From an uncultured Clostridium sp. (lineage in GTDB: Bacteria; Bacillota; Clostridia; TANB77; CAG-508): 8,098 nucleotides of DNA. The stretch spans positions 1 through 8,098 of the forward strand of contig CANEMG010000031.1 of the NCBI GenBank assembly GCA_947428535.1, given 5' to 3'. Shown here in pieces: positions 1-6,787 of this stretch. Both the position numbers and the translations under genes were made by a program. Position 1 is the stretch's first letter. Every line of letters starts with the position of its first letter. The notes beneath the pieces are model-generated. The model was not told where the DNA came from, made no database searches, and worked only from the letters and a program-made list of their open reading frames with translations.

Positions 1-558
1 TTCTTCATCATATACAGCTAATTTTGGAGGTTTTATTCCCCAATTTCTTTCTAGAAAAGCATCAAATGCTTCAATATCTGTATCATTCATATTTTCTCTC
101 ATTCCTTTAATATTCTCATCAGAAATAGGATTTGTAAGAACATATGAATCATCTACGAATTCTAATATATTACGATATTTATATAATTCTCTGTTTGTTT
201 GTTTTGTAAAATACACTGTTGCATTATCGAAAAATTTATCAAATTTTCCTTCTAATGTTGTTTCTTTTCTATGGTCAAATGTATACTCATTTTTCTCTTC
301 TACTGGTATACATTCTGTTATTCTTTCTATGTAACGTCTACCTCTAAAGTCTTTTACTAAGTGAATATTAAAATTTAATACTTGTACAACCTGTTCTGCT
401 GCTGTTTGTTCATCTTTAAATACACCTGTTCTTAACATTGAATTACGTAATGCAGTAACTAAGTTTGGAAATGTTTTAGCATGGTGAGTAAATAATGTAA
501 ATTTAGAAGCAACCTGTGCAGATTGAATCATCCATGATGCTACGGGATCTGTTGCAAC

Positions 559-571
559 CTCTCCGGATTAT
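559..571 (-). other. Frameshift 2 of the CpaF-like gene, at Walker B
   Basis: On the minus strand the bases read ATA ATC CGG AGA GGT. Removing one C (565 or 566) turns this into ATA ATC GGA GAG GTT, i.e. I-I-G-E-V, the expected Walker B region with its catalytic glutamate. Downstream codons then read VATDPVASWMIQSAQ and stay open to the left edge. Without the correction the second frame ends at a stop at 503-505. Confidence 0.85.
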
Positions 572-764
572 ATTAACAGAACCATCAGTTTTTTTCTGAA
601 CATCCAAACAGTCTTGTCCAGAAATTGTTTCTGTTTCACGCATTGAAACTATATTTCTTGTTGGATATATTTTTCTTAAGTGAAGCTCGAATGCAGTTTC
701 TGTAATACGAAGGTTCATTGTTTCGTATATATTTTCAATCATAGCCATAAGCATTGTTGTTTTT

Positions 765-773
765 CCGGCAACC
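765..773 (-). other. Frameshift 1 of the CpaF-like gene, inside Walker A
   Basis: On the minus strand the bases read GGT TGC CGG AAA. Removing one base restores the P-loop: dropping a T gives G-A-G-K-T and dropping a C gives G-C-G-K-T. With the extra base the frame runs into a TGA at 735-737, and all catalytic sequence is lost from the first reading frame. The extra base is therefore within 767-771. Confidence 0.85.
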
Positions 774-1946
774 TTGCTCTCCTGTTAGTGCTATAATTCT
801 TGCACCTTTTACAAGAAATTTTAATAATTCTATTGTTTCATCTTTTCCATCAAATCTAACTATTTGTTCTAGTGTAGCTCTCTTAACATCGAATTTTCTT
901 ACGAAGAATGCCCATGTTTCGCACATACTTGGTCTAACAACAACGACACGAGAACCATCTTTCATTTCATTGATTTTATAACCATTTGTGTCAGACAACT
1001 GACCTGGGTTATTATATTTATAAATATTTTGACATACTCTTTTTAATTCTGCTTCTGTACCAAATGATAAGAATGCAAGTCTTATAGACTTACCTTGGAA
1101 GAATATCCATATTGCATCACAGGCTCTTGGTATTTTTGATTCCATTGCTTGCTTTAAATACTCTCCATCAGTTTGTGCTACTTGGCTTAAAAAAGATTCT
1201 GGAAGACCTGATGTACCACCAGAAACACCATCTATATTCATATCTCTTATTTCATCTATACTACTAAAACCTTTATATTTTTGGTATATTCTTTGTACTA
1301 CTATTTGTAATTTATCATCAAAATCTAAATGTATTTGTTCTTTTTCATATATGTCATCTATTTCTTCACTTGTTATAACATAACAAGGTTTTGATTCACC
1401 ATCTACGAATTTTAATCTAGCTAAATCATATTTTTTTATGATTTCAGTTAATGCCTCATACGCAAAATTCTTCTTATATTCATGCATTAAGATATCAAAT
1501 TTATCTTGTGCTGTAAGTAATGATGGTGTATCAAAAGATATTGCTTTTGATATATTTGTTTCATCTACACCATATTCTTTTGATAATAAATCATATATTA
1601 ATTCTTTAACATACTTTTTATCATTAACATCACCATAAGTACATCCTTTTAATGCCTTTTTTAATTCATATTTTTTAGCTCTTCTTCTTTTTAATTCTTC
1701 TTCTGATAAACCAATATCATAAAGGTTTATTTTTGTAATTTCGTCTAGTCTTTGCTTAACAAACTTAATCATTTTTTCTAATGTGTAAGTTTTGTCATCA
1801 ATCTCCATACCATCTACTAATTCATTTTTATTTTTTCTGATCATATGAACAATAGCAGCTATTGCGACAACTACTACAACGAACATTAAAGCAAGATTTG
1901 TTATATTCATTAAAGGCTCCTCCCTTTAAAACTTAGTATTTTCATT

Positions 1947-2789
1947 TTATACTTTGTATTTTAACTCTTCTAATTTTTTTATAATTTTTTGGCATGCATT
2001 TTCAACAGAATTTCTAAATATAGAATCTTTATCTGTTCCACTTGCTGATAATCTATTTTTTAAGAAATAATTTGCAACGCCTGCCTCAGATGCTATTCTT
2101 ACAAAACTTGAATTATAAGGAATTGAAGGTATTTCCTTTCTTTCACCTATATATCTTGTAATGTTTTTTGCATTATATACTGCATCTTCATCAGCATTTG
2201 AAAGTAAAGGTATTATTTTATTTTTATCTAATATATCTTTATTTTCATCCAAATATGTTAAATATTCTTCTGCTTGCTTACGATTTTTAGTAAAGTTATA
2301 AACAACTAGATTAGATTCTGCAAGTAATAACTTTGTTGTTTCATATTTTAATGTTTTTTCCATATCGACAAAAACCATATCATAATATTTGTCAGCAGTT
2401 TTTACTAAATCATTATAATGTATTAGAACTTTAGTAAATTCTTCAGGTGATGTTGTTTTTAATCCACATAAAACATCTAGTCTATTATTAAAAACAACTC
2501 TTGTGTAATTTTTAACAATTTCTGGTGTTGTTTTGTTACTTGCTACTGCACTTAAAAGTCCTTCAGCTCCAGAAGATATATCCATTTTTCCTTTATTTAA
2601 TATTTTTGCTACATCTTTTTTATCATTAACTGTCCAAAAACATCTTTCCATTGTGTCATCATCAAATGTAGCATCTATTAATAAAATTTTATAATTATGC
2701 TCTATAGCCATATGTGTTGCTATTGCAGTAACAGACAATGTCTGCCCTGTTTCTTTTTTGCTACCACTCCAAAAACCTATTATCGCCAT
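1947..2789 (-). CDS. MinD/ParA-fold protein (CpaE/TadZ-like) with altered P-loop
   Basis: A 280-residue P-loop-fold protein of the MinD/ParA/CpaE type. In Tad systems this role positions the pilus machine at the membrane or pole. Seen: the N-terminal strand IIGFW, then S-G-S-K-K-E-T-G-Q-T at residues 8-17 where the deviant Walker A (KGGxGKT) should be; LLIDATFDDD at 36-45 (Walker A'-like strand with Asp39); and MVFVDME at 138-144 (Walker B-like). The second P-loop lysine is glutamine (Q16), so normal ATP hydrolysis is doubtful, although K11/K12 could stand in for the signature lysine. The start is supported by GGAGG 6 bases upstream. It lies 14 bases downstream of the preceding P-loop-less homologue and 36 bases before the CpaF-like gene, in the same operon. 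Fold assignment is good; the specific role is inferred from neighbours. Confidence 0.75.
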   Translation of the reverse strand: MAIIGFWSGSKKETGQTLSVTAIATHMAIEHNYKILLIDATFDDDTMERCFWTVNDKKDVAKILNKGKMDISSGAEGLLSAVASNKTTPEIVKNYTRVVFNNRLDVLCGLKTTSPEEFTKVLIHYNDLVKTADKYYDMVFVDMEKTLKYETTKLLLAESNLVVYNFTKNRKQAEEYLTYLDENKDILDKNKIIPLLSNADEDAVYNAKNITRYIGERKEIPSIPYNSSFVRIASEAGVANYFLKNRLSASGTDKDSIFRNSVENACQKIIKKLEELKYKV

Positions 2790-2803
2790 TTTCTTCCTCC
2801 AGA

Positions 2804-3496
2804 CTAATTTTTTTCTAACATTTTTCCAGCTTTTTTAATATCACCTTGTTTTGCTCCACTTATTTCTTGAGCAATATATAATATACCATCAATGTATTGG
2901 CTACTTAATCCTCTAACCTGAATTCTTTCAGATCTTTGATTTATAAATATAGCACTTTGATCTCCTATTTCAAAAGGAAAATATATTATATCTTCATTCC
3001 AGGTTATATTTAATCCTCTAGATAGATAATTTAAATATTGATCTTCTTCTAGTAACATATCTTTTGAAAAAAGTACTTTTTGAACTTGCGCTTGTTCTTT
3101 CATTTTTTTAAATACTTGTAAACCTCTTCTTAAACAATATATATCAAAAGAAGTAACAAAGAATTTTTTATCTCCCATTTTTAATTTAAAATTACAATAT
3201 CCTTTGTATGAATCTATATTTACTAATACATAATCATAATCCATTTTTGTATTTTCATCTAATTCTGCATATTGTCTTATTTGTTCTAAATTTTCAAATC
3301 CTATTGCTATATCCACATTTTCAAAAGTTGTAATATACTGTTTTTCTGGTTTCATAGTAGGAACTATATATCTAGTTTTTTGTAGAGATGTTGCATCTAT
3401 GACCAAAACTTTCTTACCTAAAAAAGTTAATATTTTTGCAACATAAATTATCATATCTGCTTTATCATAACTTCCTATAAAAGCAATTTTATCCAT
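2804..3496 (-). CDS. MinD/ParA-fold protein lacking a P-loop, Tad operon
   Basis: A 230-residue protein that keeps the outline of a MinD/ParA Rossmann-like fold. It has an IAFIGSY strand at 4-10, a helix, then KKVLVIDAT at 28-36 (the A' strand) and DYVLVNID at 88-95 (the Walker B strand). The Walker A segment is replaced by G-S-Y-D-K-A-D with no GK[ST], so it probably does not hydrolyse nucleotide. No signal peptide or membrane helix is visible. GGAGG lies 11 bases before the ATG. It sits between the CpaB-like gene (20 bases upstream) and the second ParA-like gene (14 bases downstream). It may be a structural or regulatory partner of that protein, for example as a heterodimer; this is inference. 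I cannot match it to a named family with confidence. Confidence 0.65.
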   Translation of the reverse strand: MDKIAFIGSYDKADMIIYVAKILTFLGKKVLVIDATSLQKTRYIVPTMKPEKQYITTFENVDIAIGFENLEQIRQYAELDENTKMDYDYVLVNIDSYKGYCNFKLKMGDKKFFVTSFDIYCLRRGLQVFKKMKEQAQVQKVLFSKDMLLEEDQYLNYLSRGLNITWNEDIIYFPFEIGDQSAIFINQRSERIQVRGLSSQYIDGILYIAQEISGAKQGDIKKAGKMLEKN

Positions 3497-3516
3497 TAGT
3501 ATTCAAACCTCCGTTT

Positions 3517-4479
3517 TTATCTTGAGTATCCAACATCTTCTGAACCTTCTAGAGATTCAACAAATTCTTCTCTTGCTGCTTGTATTTTTTCAATTTCGTT
3601 TGAGTTTCCAGCACTTACTAAAGCACCTTGATTTTCTATATCTTTTTGTAATTCAGGTTCAATATATGTTCTTCTTATATCTGTTGAATAATTAGTATAT
3701 AATTTTTGTTTAGCTTCTTCTTTAATATTAGGATCTTTTTCTATTAATGCCAATGTCGCTGCACTTACATTATATGTAGGTATAGGTTTATCTTGTAATC
3801 CTGGTTCTATATACTGAATTGCATACAATTTTGATCCTGTAATAGTATAAGCTTCTACAATTGAGTTTGTTAGAACAAGTAATTCTTCTTCACTCAATTT
3901 CAACCATATTGATGTACTATTTGTTCCAAGTACTTTCTTTTTAGATAAAACTATAAAATCTTGTCCATTTGGCATAGATAGTCTAATATCTATGTAGTCT
4001 CCATTTAATAATTGTGATGGTAATACAATCATATTTAATTCTTGAATTCTTTCTGAATTTCCTGTTTGATCATCAGTTTCAGAAATCATATTTTTTGTTA
4101 CTATTGTTCCTGATGGTACATCTATTTTCATTACCATTGATTTTTTTAGTTCGTTTCCATCTTCATCTATTTTTGTGATTATTTCTCCACTATTGTCTGT
4201 AAATTCAAAATCTGTTGCACTTATAACATCAGATGGATTTACAGTTGTCTGAACTGTTTGATTAGTAAAATCATCTATTGTTATTGATTGACCTGATTTT
4301 AAGTCTGATGTTGCAACTAAAACTTGTTTTTGCAATGCTTCTATTTTTTCTTTTGCCTCTTTTATTGATTTTATTTGAAATAATAGTATAAATACTACTA
4401 CCGCCATTATAATTAATGCTACTAAAAACCCTACTAAAAATGAATTTCTAGCTCTTCTTTGCATCGGATTCATTGCCAT
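3517..4479 (-). CDS. CpaB/RcpC-like SAF-domain pilus assembly protein
   Basis: A 320-residue membrane-anchored protein of the Flp pilus assembly CpaB type, thought to act outside the membrane in the Tad machine. Seen: a basic N-terminus (QRRAR), one transmembrane helix at about 14-35, a short coiled-coil-like stretch (38-52), then a SAF-type domain beginning VLVATSDLKSGQSITIDDF at about 53-71 and ending GTIVTKNMI near 124-132. A segment at 138-185 with LNGDYIDIRLSMPNG fits the following CpaB/RcpC domain. The C-terminal third is charged and not recognised. The start ATG follows GGAGG by 8 bases. It is the first gene of the Tad-like operon. In didermic bacteria CpaB sits next to an outer-membrane secretin. 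No secretin is visible here, as expected for a monoderm. Confidence 0.75.
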   Translation of the reverse strand: MAMNPMQRRARNSFLVGFLVALIIMAVVVFILLFQIKSIKEAKEKIEALQKQVLVATSDLKSGQSITIDDFTNQTVQTTVNPSDVISATDFEFTDNSGEIITKIDEDGNELKKSMVMKIDVPSGTIVTKNMISETDDQTGNSERIQELNMIVLPSQLLNGDYIDIRLSMPNGQDFIVLSKKKVLGTNSTSIWLKLSEEELLVLTNSIVEAYTITGSKLYAIQYIEPGLQDKPIPTYNVSAATLALIEKDPNIKEEAKQKLYTNYSTDIRRTYIEPELQKDIENQGALVSAGNSNEIEKIQAAREEFVESLEGSEDVGYSR

Positions 4480-4556
4480 GATAAGTTCCTCCCTTTATTT
4501 CCATTAAATTGTTTTATTCTACATTTTAAGATATTTTTTCTTATACCTTTTATCTT

Positions 4557-4585
4557 ATTTTATAATAGTTACGCTGTAAAATCAA
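4557..4585 (-). promoter_or_regulatory. Candidate sigma-A promoter of the Tad-like operon
   Basis: A minus-strand TTGATT (4585-4580) and TAAAAT (4562-4557) are separated by 17 bases, about 80 bases upstream of the cpaB-like ATG. The match is moderate and the region is AT-rich, so chance is possible. No clear terminator separates the upstream HAD gene, so read-through is also possible. Confidence 0.4.
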
Positions 4586-4638
4586 TAAATTAAGTCATTG
4601 TAACACAAACTTATTTTTTCTGTAATCTTAATGTTATA

Positions 4639-5514
4639 TTAATTTATTATAAATTTGTTTATTGCTTCTAAAACACCTTCTGAATTATTGTCAGCAACAA
4701 TTACATCTGCAATTTCTTTCATCTTTGGATTACTATTTCCCATTACTACACCAAGGCCTGATGCTTCTATCATCTCTTTGTCATTAAAATTATCACCTAT
4801 TGCCATTACTTCTTCTGGCTTTATATCAAGCTTGTCTAAAAGGTATTCGATTGCAGACCATTTATTAACATTTTCATTAGTAACTTCTGTATAATAATAT
4901 TGTATGTCTACATCATTTGTTCCATCTTTTATTCTTTTTCTAGACATATATGCTACTTCTAATATATCTATTCCTTCTATCTCTTTTAATCTTCTCATAA
5001 TACTATTAAATATGAATTTCGATTCATCACAAACAGTAATTTTTAAAAATTTGTCTTTTCCTGACTGTTTTATATATTCTTCTATATTTTGTACAATATT
5101 TATATGTGTTCTTTTTTCTTCAACTTTTTTTATATTTTCTTTATGATAAAACAAAATATTATAACTTAATGAACTCGCTATAACTTCATCTTCTGTATAT
5201 ACATTATAAAAAAAACTATTCTCTTCACACATTTTTGCAATTTTTAAAACTTGTTCTTTAGTTAAAAATCTATCATATAATATTTTTTGATTTTGTATAT
5301 CAAAAACTGCTGCTCCATTACCAGAAATTAAATAGTTATCAACACCAAGTTCAACAGCTAAACTTTCTGTAGAACTAATCGGTCTTCCTGAGGACAGCAC
5401 TATTTCTGTTCCTTTTTCCTTTGCTTTTTTTAATGCTTTTTTTGTGTTTTCAGAAACTTCTCCATAAGAGTTAAGCAATGTTCCATCTAAATCTATTGCT
5501 ACCAATTTATACAT
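4639..5514 (-). CDS. Cof-type HAD-IIB family phosphatase
   Basis: A 291-residue cytosolic phosphatase of the haloacid dehalogenase superfamily, Cof/YidA-like subgroup, which typically hydrolyses small sugar or cofactor phosphates. Seen: motif I DLDGTLL with nucleophile Asp8 and Asp10; motif II SSGR at 41-44; a capping domain of the IIB type in the middle (about 85-200); the motif III lysine probably K218 (NVNKWSAI); and motif IV GDNFND at 240-245 with Asp241 and Asp245, followed by GVVMGNS. All catalytic residues are present and the length is normal. AAAGGAG lies 7 bases before the ATG. The gene appears to have its own promoter and is probably monocistronic. Substrate cannot be read from sequence, and the location beside the Tad-like operon looks incidental. 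Confidence 0.9.
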   Translation of the reverse strand: MYKLVAIDLDGTLLNSYGEVSENTKKALKKAKEKGTEIVLSSGRPISSTESLAVELGVDNYLISGNGAAVFDIQNQKILYDRFLTKEQVLKIAKMCEENSFFYNVYTEDEVIASSLSYNILFYHKENIKKVEEKRTHINIVQNIEEYIKQSGKDKFLKITVCDESKFIFNSIMRRLKEIEGIDILEVAYMSRKRIKDGTNDVDIQYYYTEVTNENVNKWSAIEYLLDKLDIKPEEVMAIGDNFNDKEMIEASGLGVVMGNSNPKMKEIADVIVADNNSEGVLEAINKFIIN

Positions 5515-5547
5515 AAATTTTCTCCTTTTATATTATATCCGTTTCCC

Positions 5548-5575
5548 ATTATATCATTAAAACTTTTTTTGACAA
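5548..5575 (-). promoter_or_regulatory. Sigma-A-type promoter of the HAD gene
   Basis: A minus-strand TTGTCA (5575-5570) and a perfect TATAAT (5553-5548) are spaced by 16 bases, about 35 bases upstream of the HAD start codon. The -35 element lies inside the left arm of the long inverted repeat at 5559-5629, so anything binding that repeat would compete with or contact RNA polymerase. Confidence 0.6.
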
Positions 5576-5629
5576 CATTATTTTCTTACTTTTAATTAAT
5601 CAAGAAAATAATGTTGTCAGAAAAGTTTT
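5559..5629. repeat. Long inverted repeat with 14-base loop
   Basis: Left arm 5559-5587 and right arm 5602-5629 are reverse complements. An unbroken 18 bp runs next to the loop (TGACAACATTATTTTCTT in the left arm), followed by one bulge or mismatch step, then 9 more bp (AAAACTTTT). The loop (5588-5601) contains TTAATTAA. Such length is well beyond chance even in AT-rich DNA. It lies between the spore protein terminator and the HAD gene and overlaps the HAD -35 box. It could be an operator, an RNA hairpin or the remnant of a small mobile element; the sequence does not decide. Confidence 0.8.
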
Positions 5630-5639
5630 ATGAACATGT

Positions 5640-5666
5640 AAAAAGGCGAGAATTCTCCCGCCTTTT
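5640..5666 (-). terminator. Intrinsic terminator of the spore protein gene
   Basis: On the minus strand AAAAGGCG is matched by CGCCTTTTT around a palindromic GAGAATTCTC core, followed by a short T run. It starts about 22 bases after the spore protein stop codon. The hairpin also carries A/T runs on both sides, so it could work in both directions. Confidence 0.85.
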
Positions 5667-5688
5667 CTAATAGATTAAACCTTTTAAC

Positions 5689-5889
5689 TTATTTGTTAGC
5701 CATTTGGTTTTCAGCTTGTTCTATTAATTTTTTAACCATGTTACCACCGATTTTACCAGCATCTCTAGCTGATATATTTCCGTTATAACCGTTTTTTAAA
5801 TTAACTCCAACTTCACTAGCTACTTCATATTTGAATTTTTCTAATGAATCCATAGCTTCTGGAACTACGTTTTTATTACTTCTTGCCAT
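5689..5889 (-). CDS. Alpha/beta-type small acid-soluble spore protein
   Basis: A 66-residue DNA-binding protein that coats and protects DNA in the dormant spore and is degraded at germination. Seen: the conserved core FKYEVASEVGVNL at 19-31, in which E-V-A-S-E carries the usual cleavage site of the germination protease GPR, then NGYNGNISARDAGKIGG at 33-49 and a helical C-terminus. Length is typical for clostridial members. GGAGG precedes the ATG by 9 bases. It is a single-gene unit with a good terminator. Expression in the forespore under sigma G is known for the family; a weak candidate promoter is listed separately. This gene is the best evidence that the host forms spores. Confidence 0.95.
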   Translation of the reverse strand: MARSNKNVVPEAMDSLEKFKYEVASEVGVNLKNGYNGNISARDAGKIGGNMVKKLIEQAENQMANK

Positions 5890-5934
5890 TTCAATTCACC
5901 TCCGAAATTAAATAGTGTTTACTACTTTACTTTG

Positions 5935-5963
5935 TAAATTGCTTCACACTATTTTGTTTATGA
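5935..5963 (-). promoter_or_regulatory. Weak candidate sigma-G promoter of the spore protein gene
   Basis: A minus-strand TCATA (5963-5959) and CAATTTA (5941-5935) are 17 bases apart. They loosely resemble the forespore sigma-G pattern (GNATR and CATnnTA) and are placed about 45 bases before the start codon. Each box has a mismatch. A 9-base inverted repeat (AAATAGTGT at 5910-5918, ACACTATTT at 5946-5954) brackets the -10 box. Confidence 0.3.
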
Positions 5964-5979
5964 AAAACACCAAATATAT

Positions 5980-6032
5980 AAATATCTAATCATAAATTAT
6001 TTAATAATAAATATTCAAATGATTAAATATTT
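5980..6032 (-). repeat. AT-only stem-loop between hpf and the spore protein gene
   Basis: Arms 5980-5993 and 6019-6032 pair over 14 positions. The single non-Watson-Crick step is C-A in plus-strand RNA but a G-U wobble in minus-strand RNA, the direction of transcription. The loop holds a further 6-base inverted repeat (TATTTA at 5998-6003, TAAATA at 6008-6013). It could end the hpf transcript, but there is no clear T run and the region is so AT-rich that chance pairing is possible. The rest of the 5964-6130 spacer shows no gene. Confidence 0.3.
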
Positions 6033-6130
6033 TAAATAATTCAATGTATTTTCAATATATATAATGTGTAATTTCGAAATTTTTAAACAAGTAATTTCTG
6101 GAAAATTTGAAAATGACTTTTATGTAATTT

Positions 6131-6670
6131 CTAAGCTTCTGGTTCTACCAATCCATAGTTGTTTGAATCTTTTAATTTGAAAATTACATTTACTTTTCCT
6201 GTGTCTACATTTACGAAAGTATAAAAAATGTTTCCTTTTCTTTCATTTAATTTTAATTTTGCATCTTCAACTGATATTGGTTTTAATTCATATGATATTG
6301 ATTTTATTACTTCATCTTCTACTGGTTTTTCTTCTTCAATTCCATTTATATTCATTTGTTTTATTGAAGAATCTTTCATCATTTTTTCTTTTTTGGCTTT
6401 AGTTTTTCTTATTTGTCCTTCTAATATATCTATATCTTTATCTATAGAAGCATATAAATCTTTATCTTCTGTAACTGCCTTATAAGATGTTCCTTTTGCT
6501 GAAACATACATCTCTGCTATTTCTGTAGTAGCATTTTCTTTTTTGATTGTAACTGTTACATCAATATTTTCTTCTCCAAAGTATTTTTCTATTCTTGTTA
6601 ATTTTTTCTCTGCATAATCTTTAATAGCATCAGTTGCTTTTACTTCTTTTCCTGTTATTGTTATGTTCAT
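6131..6670 (-). CDS. hpf: Long-form ribosome hibernation promoting factor
   Basis: A 179-residue ribosome-binding protein that dimerises 70S ribosomes into inactive 100S particles during slow growth. Seen: an N-terminal RaiA/HPF domain at 1-96 (MNITITGKEV, TRIEKYFG, then a DLYASID motif at 71-77), a charged linker, and the C-terminal dimerisation domain at about 123-177 with KPISVEDAKLKL, then GKVNVIFKLKDSNNYGLVEP. That is the signature of the long form found in Firmicutes. The start is set at 6670: an upstream in-frame GTG at 6679 overlaps the AGGAG (6679-6683), which sits 8 bases from the ATG. The gene has its own promoter and follows the terminator of the GC-rich cassette. No clear T-rich terminator is visible downstream. 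Confidence 0.95.
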   Translation of the reverse strand: MNITITGKEVKATDAIKDYAEKKLTRIEKYFGEENIDVTVTIKKENATTEIAEMYVSAKGTSYKAVTEDKDLYASIDKDIDILEGQIRKTKAKKEKMMKDSSIKQMNINGIEEEKPVEDEVIKSISYELKPISVEDAKLKLNERKGNIFYTFVNVDTGKVNVIFKLKDSNNYGLVEPEA

Positions 6671-6703
6671 AATAATCACTCCTTTTTGTTTATTTGTAAA
6701 ATT

Positions 6704-6732
6704 ATTATATAAATAAATACTTTAATTTGCAA
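6704..6732 (-). promoter_or_regulatory. Sigma-A-type promoter of hpf
   Basis: A minus-strand TTGCAA (6732-6727) and a perfect TATAAT (6709-6704) are separated by 17 bases, about 33 bases before the chosen start codon. The same TTGCAA-17-TATAAT pair precedes the GC-rich cassette at 7533-7561. Confidence 0.7.
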
Positions 6733-6750
6733 GTTCTTTTTTATTTTAAA

Positions 6751-6782
6751 GACAAAAGAGGACCAATAAGCCCTCTCTTGTC
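6751..6782 (-). terminator. Hairpin terminator of the GC-rich cassette
   Basis: On the minus strand GACAAGAGAGG pairs with CCTCTTTTGTC over 11 positions with one G-U wobble and a 10-base loop, starting 5 bases after the stop codon. The following sequence (TTTAAAATAAAAAAG) has only a short T run, so termination may be imperfect. Confidence 0.65.
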
Positions 6783-6787
6783 TATAA

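Larger units (their letters stand above)
1..1910 (-). pseudogene. CpaF/TadA-family secretion ATPase, two frameshifts, open at left edge
   Basis: This is a hexameric AAA-like ATPase of the type II/IV secretion family, which powers assembly of Tad/Flp pili from the cytoplasmic face. As written, the frame opens at 1910 and stops at 735 (391 codons). Coding then continues in a second frame (about 769-566) and a third frame (564-1), neither broken by a stop. Joined, it is at least 636 residues. Seen: a hydrophobic N-terminal segment (about residues 6-23), a long N-terminal domain, a CpaF-like DGSRV stretch, Walker A GEQG-(A or C)-GKTT near residue 377, Walker B-like NIIGEV near 446, paired histidines (THHA) shortly after, then LVTALRNSM and GRRYIERITE, all typical of the family. 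The ribosome binding site GGAGG lies 8 bases before the ATG. It is the last gene of the Tad-like operon seen here. Whether it is truly broken or misread is unresolved. Family call is firm; function in this strain is uncertain. Confidence 0.85.

Noticed and set aside
503..754. A separate 83-codon open frame on the minus strand inside the CpaF region
   Set aside because: It is the middle segment of the same ATPase between the two frame breaks. Its ATG is internal and has no ribosome binding site.
4486..4638. A terminator or small gene in the gap between the HAD gene and the Tad-like operon
   Set aside because: Only weak 6-base dyads are present (for example ATTAAG with CTTAAT), with no GC stem plus T run and no open frame with a ribosome binding site.
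4655..5146. Plus-strand open frames opposite the HAD gene
   Set aside because: They are antisense shadows of a gene with all HAD catalytic motifs intact, and their translations have no family character.
6068..6131. Three direct copies of GTAATTTC (6068, 6091, 6124), considered as a repeat array
   Set aside because: Only 8 bases long, unevenly spaced and AT-rich. There are no constant-length spacers, so it is not a CRISPR array or a convincing iteron set.
6671..6679. Alternative GTG start for hpf at 6679
   Set aside because: The GTG overlaps the AGGAG ribosome binding site, which is ideally placed for the ATG at 6670, where the conserved MNITITGK begins.
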